Shown here: positions 15,563 to 22,894 of the stretch, in pieces
How the letters are laid out: each line of letters starts with the position of its first letter
Position numbering within the stretch: position 1 is the first letter of the stretch
NCBI GenBank assembly: GCA_035276085.1
Contig: DATELY010000194.1
Location: forward strand, 1 to 22,894
Source of the DNA: DATELY01 sp035276085
GTDB taxonomy: Bacteria > Pseudomonadota > Gammaproteobacteria > Steroidobacterales > Steroidobacteraceae
Length of the DNA: 22,894 bases
Direction of reading: 5' to 3'
Made by a program: the position numbers and the translations under genes
Notes under the pieces: model-generated
Seen by the model: the letters and a program-made list of their open reading frames with translations, nothing else
What the model was told of the DNA's origin: nothing
Database searches by the model: none

Positions 15563-17314
15563 TCACCGATTCGCTTCCAGCAACTGCGGCTCGGTCGTGA
15601 TCCGGGTGAGCACGAGCTTGCGCGTGTGGTGCCGTTCCACTTCCGAATGGACGCAGACGGTCACGACCGTGGCGTGTGGCAGCTCGCTACGCAGGGCGTC
15701 CATGAACGCGCCTTCCTCTTCCTTGTTGAGAACGTCGGGCGCTTCCTCGATGAAGACCCATTCCGGCCGATGCAGGAACATGCGCGCGAACGCCGCGCGC
15801 TGGAGCATGCGCACGGTCAGGAGGCGATCCCACGCCCCGGTTTCATCGAGACGCGGCACGAGTGCGCCGGCGCCGGCGCGCTCGAGTGCGGCATGGAACT
15901 CGCGTGGCTTGAACTCATCGGACATTCGTGGGTAGCTCAGCGCGTCGCGCAGCGTACCTGCGGGCAGGAAAGGCCGCTGAGACAGGAACTCCATGCGCTC
16001 CGTCGGCGGTAACGCCACTTCTCCGCGGCCCCAGGGCCACAGCCCCGCGAATATCTTGAACAGCGCATTTGCGAGCGTCGAATCCCCGGTGATGAGCACG
16101 CGCTCGCCGCGATGGATTTCCGCGTTGAAATGTTGCAGGAGCAACTTGCCATCGGGACTCGCGATGGCGAGATCTCGAATCGAAATGGCTGGCGTCTTGG
16201 ATTGCGTGACGTCGATGCGATGCTCGTCGGGCGTGGCTGCACTCGTTTCCAACCGCTTCAGATCCAGATACAGCGACAGCACACGATCGGCCGATGCGCG
16301 GCACTTCGCGATATCGCCCAGGCTGTCGATCGGCCACGACAAAGCGCCCGTGAGCCTCTGAAAGGCTTGTGCCGCCTGCATCAAAATGCCCAGCGTCATG
16401 GCACCTGAGATGTACTGGGGTGCTGCAACGAGGATCGGAAACAGCGGCAGCAACGTGCCATAGCCGGTCGAGAACGAAACGATCCAGAGATAGGCGACCG
16501 TTTGCCGGTTCCATCCCAGCGCCACGTCCTCCAACTGCCGTCCCGAGTGACGCCGTTCGCTTTGCTCACCGCGCAGCAGTGCGATGCCTTCGGAGTTCTC
16601 ACGCGCTTTCGCAAGCCCGAAGCGAAAGTTGGCCTCGGCGGTCTGCAATCGATTCGTCGACTTGATCAGCGGGCGACCGAGCAGGCCGCCGAGCACGGCG
16701 CCTATGCCGGCATACAAGAACGCCAGCACGACGAGATAGCCGGGTACAGTCACCGCGGTACCGGGCATGGTCGCAGAGCCGGACACTTCCCACAGGATGT
16801 CGACGAACGTACCGAGGATGACGACCGAGAACAGCAGCGTATGTCCAAGTGCCACGGCCGTTTCGGTGGCGATGCGGATATCCTCCGCGATACGGCCGTC
16901 GGGATTGTCGTGCTCACCGGGCGTGTAGAGCAGCCGGTAGTGCTGACCTTTGGTCATCCAGTTGCCGATCAGCTCCTGCGTCAGCCATTGGCGCCAGCCC
17001 ACCTGCAGCCGTCGTTTCACATGCAGATGCAAGCCGGTGATCACCATGGTCAGCGCGAAAAGGAGCGCGAACACGCCCACTTGCCGTAACAGCTCCGACA
17101 TCAGGCGCGCGTCCAGCGCATCGAACAACGCGCGGTTCCAATAGTTCAGCCAGATCGCGAGACCCACTTGAGCCAGCGTCAGCGCGCCCAAGCCGAGCGC
17201 GAGGTTGCGGGCTTTGCTTTTTTGGCTCGAGCGCCACCACGCGGCAGCGAGCTGGCCCAGTTGACCCAGCGTGTAGCGCGTGCCGGCAATTGTGTGCACG
17301 GAGATCGGCTTCAA
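15563..17314 (-). CDS. SbmA/BacA-like ABC transporter with degenerate nucleotide-binding domain
   Basis: A 583-residue fusion of an ABC_membrane_2 domain (about 30-340, several membrane helices, with LNYWNRALFDALDAR and AEANFRFGLAKARENSEGIALLRGE) to an ABC ATPase domain (375-583). This is the YddA/BclA/SbmA family that moves peptides, bleomycin or B12. The ATPase fold is recognisable (AGLWPWGRG, FLSQRPFLPAGTLRDALSYP, QRAAFARMFLHRPEWVF), but its active site is not. The P-loop reads TGDSTLANALF with no GK[ST] (409-419), the signature is LTVRMLQ, and Walker B ends FIEEAPDVL instead of FLDEATSAL. No frameshift explains this. It may be ATP-independent like SbmA, or inactive. TTG at 17314 overlaps the preceding gene's stop as TTGA. 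Confidence 0.85.
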   Translation of the reverse strand: MKPISVHTIAGTRYTLGQLGQLAAAWWRSSQKSKARNLALGLGALTLAQVGLAIWLNYWNRALFDALDARLMSELLRQVGVFALLFALTMVITGLHLHVKRRLQVGWRQWLTQELIGNWMTKGQHYRLLYTPGEHDNPDGRIAEDIRIATETAVALGHTLLFSVVILGTFVDILWEVSGSATMPGTAVTVPGYLVVLAFLYAGIGAVLGGLLGRPLIKSTNRLQTAEANFRFGLAKARENSEGIALLRGEQSERRHSGRQLEDVALGWNRQTVAYLWIVSFSTGYGTLLPLFPILVAAPQYISGAMTLGILMQAAQAFQRLTGALSWPIDSLGDIAKCRASADRVLSLYLDLKRLETSAATPDEHRIDVTQSKTPAISIRDLAIASPDGKLLLQHFNAEIHRGERVLITGDSTLANALFKIFAGLWPWGRGEVALPPTERMEFLSQRPFLPAGTLRDALSYPRMSDEFKPREFHAALERAGAGALVPRLDETGAWDRLLTVRMLQRAAFARMFLHRPEWVFIEEAPDVLNKEEEGAFMDALRSELPHATVVTVCVHSEVERHHTRKLVLTRITTEPQLLEANR

Positions 17315-18165
17315 CTTCCACTCTCCCGCGCCGGTGCGCGCTCACGTTGATCTTGATGAGAATCCGCGAGCGTCGCCTCGTTCGAATACTCGTAGTGCCA
17401 CGGCTCGTAGGGCGCAGCGAGCGGTCCTCGAAACCGATCGCTACCCGCTGCAACCGCAGCTTTGAGCTTCCCAGTCCATCCCTCCCGCTCCCAGACGGAT
17501 TTCACGATGCTCATGTCCGTGCTCACCACGATGCGATCGCCGCGCTGGATGTGAAAGTCGAATGCGCGTGCCTGACCATGGCGCGAAAGACCGGGCACCG
17601 CGAGCGGGGCTGCAGGGATTGGCTGCCATGCCTGTAAGAAATGTCTGAAGCGCTCGACGCTGGCAGCGTCCGGCTTGGCGGAATAGTCCGGGGAATTCAG
17701 CTCGCGTGCCGCGGCGTGTGCCAACGCCGCAGCTGTCGTGCCCACGCCGGGATTCGTGTTCCAGCGCTCGATCTGAACGTCGAGGCTGCGAACCTCCGTA
17801 TTCACCTGCAGGGTGTAGCCCGGATTCATCTCGGCGAAACGGGCGCGGATTCGATCGAGGTCCGCCAGGGCCAGCGCGCGCTCGCGCGAGTGCCGATATT
17901 GCTCGATCTGTGCTTCGGTCCAGCTCCAGCGATCGCCGAACTGCACGCCGCTCTTCAGGTAACCGCGCATGGCGAGCAGTCGTCGTTCGCCCTGCGGCAT
18001 TTGCGCAAGCGCAGTCTGCGCGCGCGGATCGAGCTCACGAGCGGCTCGTTCAGCGTAGATGTCGAGCAGTGGTGCAGCGTGCGCCTGCATGGCGATGAAC
18101 CATACCCCTGCACACCGTGCAATCCGTGAGGCGAGTCGCAGCTTGAGTTGTCGCTGGAGATTCAA
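17311..18165 (-). CDS. Secreted M15-like (VanY/D-Ala-D-Ala carboxypeptidase type) metallopeptidase
   Basis: A 284-residue protein. The C-terminal part holds the zinc site of the M15 family: GLSRHGQARAFDF gives H196 and D203, and PYEPWHYEY gives general base E254 and third ligand H257. Position 6 of the usual SxHxxGxAxD is Ala instead of Gly. Only a TTG start (18165) includes a signal peptide (MNLQRQLKLRL..VWFIAMQAHA, cleavage near 30); the first ATG would remove it. That TTG overlaps the stop of the GFA gene as TTGA, and the gene's own stop overlaps the ABC start in the same way. Likely role: trimming peptidoglycan or peptides in the periplasm, with products perhaps handled by the transporter (inference). 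Confidence 0.8.
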   Translation of the reverse strand: MNLQRQLKLRLASRIARCAGVWFIAMQAHAAPLLDIYAERAARELDPRAQTALAQMPQGERRLLAMRGYLKSGVQFGDRWSWTEAQIEQYRHSRERALALADLDRIRARFAEMNPGYTLQVNTEVRSLDVQIERWNTNPGVGTTAAALAHAAARELNSPDYSAKPDAASVERFRHFLQAWQPIPAAPLAVPGLSRHGQARAFDFHIQRGDRIVVSTDMSIVKSVWEREGWTGKLKAAVAAGSDRFRGPLAAPYEPWHYEYSNEATLADSHQDQRERAPARESGS

Positions 18166-18509
18166 AAGCTGCGCCCGTCGACTGGTTTGATTTTGAGCTG
18201 CGAGCGATCGAGATCCGGCAGGCAGCGGACGTTGACTGCTGCGATCGCATTGCCCTTCGGATCAGTACCCGACGCAAATGGTGCGCAGCCGCACGTGGGA
18301 CAGAAATGATGCTGGATGACGTGCTTGTTGAAAGTGTAGGTCGTCATATCGGACGCGGCGGTTTTCAGCCGCAAACGCTCGCGCGGCGCGAACCACAGGA
18401 GATAGCCCTTGCGACTGCAATGACTGCAGTTGCACTCGTTCACCTCACCGATGTCACCGTCCACTTCGAAGGCAATGCGGCCGCAATGACAACTGCCCTG
18501 ATGTGTCAC
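18162..18509 (-). CDS. GFA/CENP-V family zinc protein
   Basis: A 115-residue member of the family named after glutathione-dependent formaldehyde-activating enzyme. Cysteines are at 7, 9, 26, 28, 31, 70, 73 and 75 (SCHCGRIAFEV, CNCSHCSRKG, CPTCGCAPF), the full set for two zinc ions. Small single-domain members are common and mostly of unknown substrate, so formaldehyde chemistry should not be assumed. The GTG at 18509 is preceded by AGGAG at proper spacing, which decides it over longer readings up to 18698. It is first in the minus-strand operon and diverges from ligD across 197 bp. Confidence 0.88.
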   Translation of the reverse strand: MTHQGSCHCGRIAFEVDGDIGEVNECNCSHCSRKGYLLWFAPRERLRLKTAASDMTTYTFNKHVIQHHFCPTCGCAPFASGTDPKGNAIAAVNVRCLPDLDRSQLKIKPVDGRSF

Positions 18510-18706
18510 GTCGTGCTCCTGTCCAGCAACTTTCGACCCGAGTGTAGCGCGCCGCCTACTCATAGACGATTCACTGCGGAGAAACGATGCGACGAGGCCT
18601 GACGTTCCCGTACTGGTTCTGTGGGCATTCCAAGAGGAGGCCGTGAGGAACGAGGTTCCGCATGCGGACGTTGCCTTCGGAAGGCGGCGCAAAGGCAAGA
18701 GGAGAG

Positions 18707-21622
18707 ATGGTCGGCAAGTTAGCGGTGTATCGGGCGAAACGCGACTTCTCCAAGACGGCGGAGCCGAGCGGCAAGCGGCCGGTCAAGCGGGCTTCGCGCT
18801 TGCGCTTCGTCATTCAAAAGCACGCGGCGCGTCGCCTGCATTTCGATCTGCGCCTGGAGCTCGAGGGCGTATTCAAGTCCTGGGCAGTGACGCGCGGCCC
18901 ATCGCTGAACCCGAAGGACAAGCGTCTCGCCGTCGAGGTGGAGGATCATCCACTCGACTACGGCGATTTCGAAGGAACCATCCCGCACGGTCAATACGGC
19001 GGAGGTACGGTCCAGCTTTGGGATCGCGGCGGCTGGCAACCCGAAGGCCCGCTGTCGCCGGAGGCGCAGCTGAAGAAAGGCGAGCTCAAGTTCAAGCTCG
19101 AAGGCGAACGCCTGCAAGGAGGGTGGGTGCTCGTACGCTTGCAGCGTCGCGAAGGCGAGAAGCGCAACAACTGGCTGCTCATCAAGCATCGCGATGAATA
19201 TGCGAGCGACAGTGAGACGGACGCGATGATGGCGGAAGATCGCTCGGTCGCCTCCGGTCGATCCATGACGCAGATCGCCAGCGGCAAGGGCAAAGGGCCG
19301 AAGCCCTTCATGCTCGACACCAGAAAAGTCGCAAAGCCAAACGCGGTCTGGCAATCGAATCGCGGCGAGCCGGAAGCGAACGAGGCTCGTCCTGCCGCGC
19401 GCACGGCCACGGTCACGCGATCGAATCGCAAGGACACTGCCACGCGGCCGCCACCGACCTTTATCGAGCCCGAGCTGTGCAAATCGGTCGATCGTCCACC
19501 GGCGGGTGATGGGTGGGGACACGAAGTCAAGCTCGATGGCTATCGCCTGCAGTTACGCGTCGCGCGCGGCGAGGTCTCCTTGAAGACGCGCAAAGGGCTC
19601 GACTGGACGCAGAAATTTCCGGAGATCGCGTCCGCGGCCGGCGATCTGCCCGACTGCATCATCGATGGCGAGGCGGTTGCACTGGATGAGAGCGGCGCGC
19701 CCGACTTTGCCGGCTTGCAAGCCGCCCTCTCCGAACGCGACACGAAGAACGTCATCTTCTTCGTTTTCGATTGTCTCTTTCTCGCAGGCGAGGATTTGCG
19801 CCAACGATCGCTCGTCGAACGCAAGGCGGCTCTGAAGCAAGTTCTCGATGCGCGTGATCGCGCCGATACGCACATCCGCTATGTCGATCACTTCGAGATG
19901 GCGGGCGATGCGGTGCTGAAGTCCGCGTGCCGTATGTCACTGGAAGGAATCATCTCGAAGCGACTCGACGCGCCTTACCGCTCGGGTCGCAGTGGCAATT
20001 GGACCAAGGCCAAGTGCCGCGCGGGTCATGAGGTGGTGCTCGGTGGGTGGACGCATGCAGGCGGACGACCGCGCTCGCTGCTCGCCGGTGTCTACCGCGG
20101 GAATCACCTCGTCTACGTCGGCCGCATCGGCACAGGTTTCGGCAGAGGCGTGATGCAGAAGCTCGCTCCGCGGCTCAAAGCGCTGACGACCGATCGCACT
20201 CCGTTCGTCGGCGACAATGCGCCGAAGCAGCAGAGGGACGTGCGATGGCTGAAACCCGAACTCGTGGCGGAGATCGAGTTCGCCGGATGGACGGGTGCGG
20301 GAAACATTCGGCAGGCCGCGTTCAAAGGCCTGCGTGAGGACAAGCCTGCGCGCGAGGTGGAAGCGGAGACGCCGGCACCTGCGGAGGAGGTCGATGTGAA
20401 GCAGCCTGTGAAGAAGTCGCGTGGCTCCCTGCCCCCACCCCAACCCTCCCCCGCTGCGCAGGGGAGGGGGCGGAAGAAGACAGCACCGGCAGACAATGCG
20501 AGGGTTTCATCTCCCTCCCCTGCGCAGCGGGGGATGGGGCGGAAGAAGGTAGCACCGGCAGACAATGCGAGAGTTTCATCTCCCTCCCCTGCGCAGCGGG
20601 GGAGGGTTGGGGTGGGGGCACGCGGAGCGCAAGCCTCTGCAGCAAGCAATGTCGTTCTCAACGTCCCCATCTCCAATCCCGACAAACCGCTCTGGCCCCA
20701 CGGCCAGGACGACGCGAGGCCCATCACGAAGCTCGAGCTCGCGCGCTACTACGAAGCGGTGGGCGAATGGATGCTGAGTCACATCAAAGGGCGACCGTGC
20801 TCCGTGATTCGCGCACCCGACGGCATCAACGGCGAGCGCTTCTTTCAACGCCATGCAATGCCCGGCACATCGAGTCTCATCACGCTCACGCATTTCGAGG
20901 GCGATCGTAAACCGTATCTCCAGCTCGATCGTGTCGAAGCCATCGTCGCTGTTGCGCAAACCGGCGGCGTAGAGCTGCATCCCTGGAACAACGAACCCGG
21001 TCAGCCGCACGTGCCGGGACGCTTGGTGTTCGATCTCGATCCGGCGCCCGATGTCGATTTCCAGGACGTGATCGAAGCGGCCAGGCAGATGCGTGAGCGG
21101 CTCGAAGCGCTGGGGCTCGTGGCGTTCTGCAAGACGACAGGAGGCAAAGGGCTGCATGTGGTGACGCCGCTGCAGCAGAGCAGGAAGCCGATCGATTGGC
21201 CGGCCGCGAAAGCGTTCGCACAGGCCGTGTGCGCGCAGATGTCAGAGGACGAACCCGCGAAGTACCTGGTCAACATGTCCAAGAAGCTGCGCGGTGGCAA
21301 GATCTTCCTCGACTATCTGCGCAACGATCGCATGTCGACGGCTGTCGCACCGCTCTCGCCACGGGCGCGTGACGGTGCTCCGGTCTCGATGCCGATCCAA
21401 TGGTCGCAAGTGCGCGCGGGACTGGATCCCCTGCGTTTCAATCTGCGCACCGTGCCTGCTGTGCTCGCGAAGAGCAGCGCCTGGCAGGAGTACTGCGATT
21501 CGCTGCGGCCGCTCGCGCCGGCGATCAAGCAACTCACCGGCAAGAGGACGATGTCGGTGCCAGGCACGCGCGGCGCACGCGATACGACCCGCCGTTCGCC
21601 GGTGACGCATGCGCGTCCATGA
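18707..21622 (+). CDS. ligD: Non-homologous end-joining DNA ligase LigD (PE-LIG-POL)
   Basis: Multifunctional end-joining enzyme of 971 residues. The phosphoesterase domain (1-170) has QKHAARRLHFDLRLE with H39, H45, D47 and R49, plus H81 in EDHPLDYGD. The ligase domain (about 250-550) has catalytic K275 in EVKLDGYR, IIDGEAVAL, GIISKR and WTKAKCR. The primase-polymerase domain (about 650-945) has FDLDP (D776, D778), KTTGGKGLH and IFLDYLRND. The order matches Pseudomonas LigD. The LIG-POL linker (about 576-638) is made of translated repeats R7-R9 (PPPQPSPAAQGRG, SSPSPAQRG). I chose the ATG at 18707; its AGGAG is very close (2 nt), so the ATG at 18662 remains possible. It overlaps the next ligase gene by 14 nt. 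Confidence 0.93.
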   Translation: MVGKLAVYRAKRDFSKTAEPSGKRPVKRASRLRFVIQKHAARRLHFDLRLELEGVFKSWAVTRGPSLNPKDKRLAVEVEDHPLDYGDFEGTIPHGQYGGGTVQLWDRGGWQPEGPLSPEAQLKKGELKFKLEGERLQGGWVLVRLQRREGEKRNNWLLIKHRDEYASDSETDAMMAEDRSVASGRSMTQIASGKGKGPKPFMLDTRKVAKPNAVWQSNRGEPEANEARPAARTATVTRSNRKDTATRPPPTFIEPELCKSVDRPPAGDGWGHEVKLDGYRLQLRVARGEVSLKTRKGLDWTQKFPEIASAAGDLPDCIIDGEAVALDESGAPDFAGLQAALSERDTKNVIFFVFDCLFLAGEDLRQRSLVERKAALKQVLDARDRADTHIRYVDHFEMAGDAVLKSACRMSLEGIISKRLDAPYRSGRSGNWTKAKCRAGHEVVLGGWTHAGGRPRSLLAGVYRGNHLVYVGRIGTGFGRGVMQKLAPRLKALTTDRTPFVGDNAPKQQRDVRWLKPELVAEIEFAGWTGAGNIRQAAFKGLREDKPAREVEAETPAPAEEVDVKQPVKKSRGSLPPPQPSPAAQGRGRKKTAPADNARVSSPSPAQRGMGRKKVAPADNARVSSPSPAQRGRVGVGARGAQASAASNVVLNVPISNPDKPLWPHGQDDARPITKLELARYYEAVGEWMLSHIKGRPCSVIRAPDGINGERFFQRHAMPGTSSLITLTHFEGDRKPYLQLDRVEAIVAVAQTGGVELHPWNNEPGQPHVPGRLVFDLDPAPDVDFQDVIEAARQMRERLEALGLVAFCKTTGGKGLHVVTPLQQSRKPIDWPAAKAFAQAVCAQMSEDEPAKYLVNMSKKLRGGKIFLDYLRNDRMSTAVAPLSPRARDGAPVSMPIQWSQVRAGLDPLRFNLRTVPAVLAKSSAWQEYCDSLRPLAPAIKQLTGKRTMSVPGTRGARDTTRRSPVTHARP
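20432..20470 (+). repeat. 39-bp palindromic repeat, copy R7 (inside ligD)
   Basis: Full forward copy in the coding sequence of the LigD linker, read as PPPQPSPAAQGRG. Arms CCCTCCCC/GGGGAGGG. G-quadruplex motif on the - strand. It forms a doublet with R8 across a 40-bp spacer. Confidence 0.93.
20468..20605 (+). repeat. 69-bp tandem duplication in ligD linker
   Basis: Two 69-bp copies (20468-20536 and 20537-20605) match at 65 positions by my count and encode a 23-residue unit, GRKK[T/V]APADNARVSSPSPAQRG[M/R], twice. The period keeps the frame. Each copy contains the hairpin part of an inverted repeat unit (R8, R9). Confidence 0.92.
20511..20540 (-). repeat. 39-bp palindromic repeat, copy R8 (partial, inside ligD)
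   Basis: Inverted copy. The hairpin is present, but the G-rich head is cut after GGGGGATGGGGC by the junction of the 69-bp duplication. It is read as SPSPAQRG. Confidence 0.87.
20580..20618 (-). repeat. 39-bp palindromic repeat, copy R9 (inside ligD)
   Basis: Complete inverted copy, identical to R2 and read as SPSPAQRGRVGVGARG. Its G-quadruplex motif is in the coding strand, hence also in the ligD mRNA. Confidence 0.93.
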
Positions 21623-22736
21623 AACGGCACCCGGGTCGTCGCGCCGAGCACGGCAGTCCGAATCGCTCGGCGACTTGCCGTTGCCGCTGAGCTTTGCGCC
21701 GATGGAAGCGAAGCTCGTTGACGCATTGCCGGGTGGCACGCGCTGGCAGTTCGAACCGAAGTGGGATGGTTTCCGTTGCCTCGCCTTCCGCTCAGGTGAG
21801 GAAGTCGAGCTGCGTGCCAAGTCGGGCAAGACGCTGTCGCGCTACTTCCCGGAAGTGGTGGAGTTCCTGCGCGCGCTGCCGGTCGCGCGCTTCGTCATCG
21901 ATGGCGAGCTCGCCATTCCAGCAGGAGAGGTGCTGACTTTCGATGGCTTGCAATTGCGCCTGCACCCGGCAGAAAGTCGCATCCGCAAGCTGGCACGCGA
22001 AACGCCGGCGATATTCATCCTGTTCGATTGCCTCGTCACTGCCAACGGCGACAGTCTCGTCGATCGGCCTCTGATCGAACGCCGCGCGGCCCTCGAAGCA
22101 TTGTTCGACCAGTTCGACGGCGCGCCTTCCTTGCGCCTGAGCCCATACACGCGCGAGCGCACTGAAGCGCAGCGTTGGCTGGAACGTGCCGGCGGCTCGC
22201 TGGATGGCGTGGTCGCGAAGCCGCTCGAAGGGCGCTACCTGTCCGGTGAGCGCGCGATGTTCAAAGTGAAGCGCATGCGCACGGCGGACTGTGTCGTGGG
22301 CGGCTTTCGTTATGGCACCGACAGTAACCTCGTGGGTTCGCTGCTGCTGGGGTTGTACAACGACGCGGGGAAGCTCGATCACGTCGGCTTCACGTCGTCA
22401 TTGCCGCAGAGCGAGCGACCGGCGCTCACCAAGAAGTTGGAAGCGCTGATCGGACCTCCCGGCTTCACCGGCAATGCGCCCGGCGGTCCGAGTCGCTGGA
22501 GCACGGAGCGGTCCACCGAGTGGCAGCCGCTGAAGACGAAGCTCGTCGCAGAAGTGTGCTACGACCATGTGAGCGGCAATCGCTTCCGCCACGGCACGCG
22601 ACTGCTGCGTTGGCGCCCTGACAAGGCGCCGAAGCAATGCACGTTCGAGCAGCTGGAGTTGGAGGCGCGGCCGAGCAAATGGGTGCAGGAGATAATGGGA
22701 AAGGCGAAGAAAAGGAAAACACGGAGCACCAGGTAG
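21609..22736 (+). CDS. Second ATP-dependent DNA ligase (LigC-like)
   Basis: A 375-residue stand-alone ligase. The adenylation domain has catalytic K51 in FEPKWDGFRCL, FVIDGELAIP, LFDCLV, LDGVVAKPLEGRY and motif V MFKVKRMR. The OB-fold part ends with TKLVAEVCYDHVSGNRFRHGTRLLRWRPDK. The style (MEAKLVDALPGG) matches the LigC group of ATP-dependent ligases rather than the LigD ligase domain. The ATG at 21609 lies inside the ligD 3' end (14-nt overlap), implying coupled expression; an internal Met32 is an alternative start. Likely role: a backup ligase in end joining or base-excision repair. The C-terminus is a basic tail (KAKKRKTRSTR). A repeat begins 44 bp after its stop. Confidence 0.9.
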   Translation: MRVHETAPGSSRRARQSESLGDLPLPLSFAPMEAKLVDALPGGTRWQFEPKWDGFRCLAFRSGEEVELRAKSGKTLSRYFPEVVEFLRALPVARFVIDGELAIPAGEVLTFDGLQLRLHPAESRIRKLARETPAIFILFDCLVTANGDSLVDRPLIERRAALEALFDQFDGAPSLRLSPYTRERTEAQRWLERAGGSLDGVVAKPLEGRYLSGERAMFKVKRMRTADCVVGGFRYGTDSNLVGSLLLGLYNDAGKLDHVGFTSSLPQSERPALTKKLEALIGPPGFTGNAPGGPSRWSTERSTEWQPLKTKLVAEVCYDHVSGNRFRHGTRLLRWRPDKAPKQCTFEQLELEARPSKWVQEIMGKAKKRKTRSTR

Positions 22737-22780
22737 AAGATGGAGGAGGCGGACAATCCAGCAAAGCTTGATCACCAGTG

Positions 22781-22819
22781 TCCCCTCCCTTGCGGAGCGG
22801 GGGAGGGTTAGGGTGGGGG
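22781..22819 (-). repeat. 39-bp palindromic repeat, copy R10
   Basis: Inverted copy downstream of the second ligase. The head is G5-A-G3-TTA-G3-T-G5: a substitution shortens one G-tract from four to three but keeps the quadruplex motif. The arms are CCCTCCC/GGGAGGG. Here it could act as a terminator. Confidence 0.9.
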
Positions 22820-22867
22820 CACGCGAAGCGTTTCTTGCTCTGTCTCTTGAAGATCGCTGCGCTCTTG

Positions 22868-22894
22868 CCCCCACCCCAGCCCTCCCCCGCTTCG
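22868..22894 (+). repeat. 39-bp palindromic repeat, copy R11 (cut by window edge)
   Basis: First 27 bases of a forward copy (C5-A-C4-AG-CCCTCCCCC-GCTTCG) running off the right edge. It is probably the left half of another doublet. Relative to R10 it is in the opposite, head-in orientation. Confidence 0.88.

Noticed and set aside
15563..17314. Frameshift explaining the missing Walker A of the ABC protein
   Set aside because: The flanking residues (VLITG before, AGLWPWGRG after) are in the same frame and the other frames do not restore GKS or GKT; the signature and Walker B are also altered, so it is real sequence divergence.
18510..18698. Upstream extension of the GFA gene to 18698
   Set aside because: The added residues have no family similarity, and AGGAG precedes the GTG at 18509.
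20432..20618. CRISPR array or sequencing artefact in ligD
   Set aside because: The repeats are inverted as well as direct, spacers are not uniform, and the frame stays open with four differences between the 69-bp copies, so it is neither an array nor a simple assembly duplication.

Overview
The window is GC-rich, densely coded bacterial chromosome. A fused RlmKL rRNA methyltransferase, a QueD of E. coli type, a Puu/Pot polyamine set close to that of E. coli and Pseudomonas, and a three-domain LigD all point to a gammaproteobacterium. The high GC, frequent TTG/GTG starts and repeat style would suit a Steroidobacter/Nevskia/Xanthomonas-like lineage, but that placement is inference. No tRNA, rRNA, CRISPR array, integrase or known insertion sequence was seen.

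Layout. 1-3160: the 3' part of rlmKL (cut by the left edge), a small Cys-rich hypothetical protein and queD, all on +, ending in a hairpin shared with the convergent puuB. 3163-11165: a polyamine block. puuB (-) diverges from puuD-puuA-potF-potG-potH-potI (+). PotFGHI would import putrescine, PuuA gamma-glutamylate it, PuuB oxidise it and PuuD release GABA; PuuC, PuuE and a regulator are not in the window. 11182-11772: a DUF559 nuclease-like gene bracketed by two inverted repeat doublets. 11798-15484: a secreted FKBP isomerase (-), then a methionine-type aminotransferase, a Lon N-domain protein and a GH5 glycosidase (+). 15563-18509: a minus-strand operon joined by TTGA stop/start overlaps (GFA-family protein, M15-like peptidase, SbmA/BacA-type ABC transporter with an eroded nucleotide site). 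18707-22736: ligD and a second ATP-dependent DNA ligase, a non-homologous end-joining pair without Ku in view.

The most striking feature is a 39-bp palindromic, G-rich repeat present eleven times. It occurs mostly as head-out inverted doublets: between puuA and potF, on both sides of the DUF559 gene, inside the reading frame of ligD, and at the right edge. Eight copies encode a short-loop G-quadruplex motif beside a hairpin. The arrangement resembles REP/REPIN elements with their RAYT transposase, but the gene in the RAYT position is a DUF559 nuclease. This is the best candidate here for an undescribed system.
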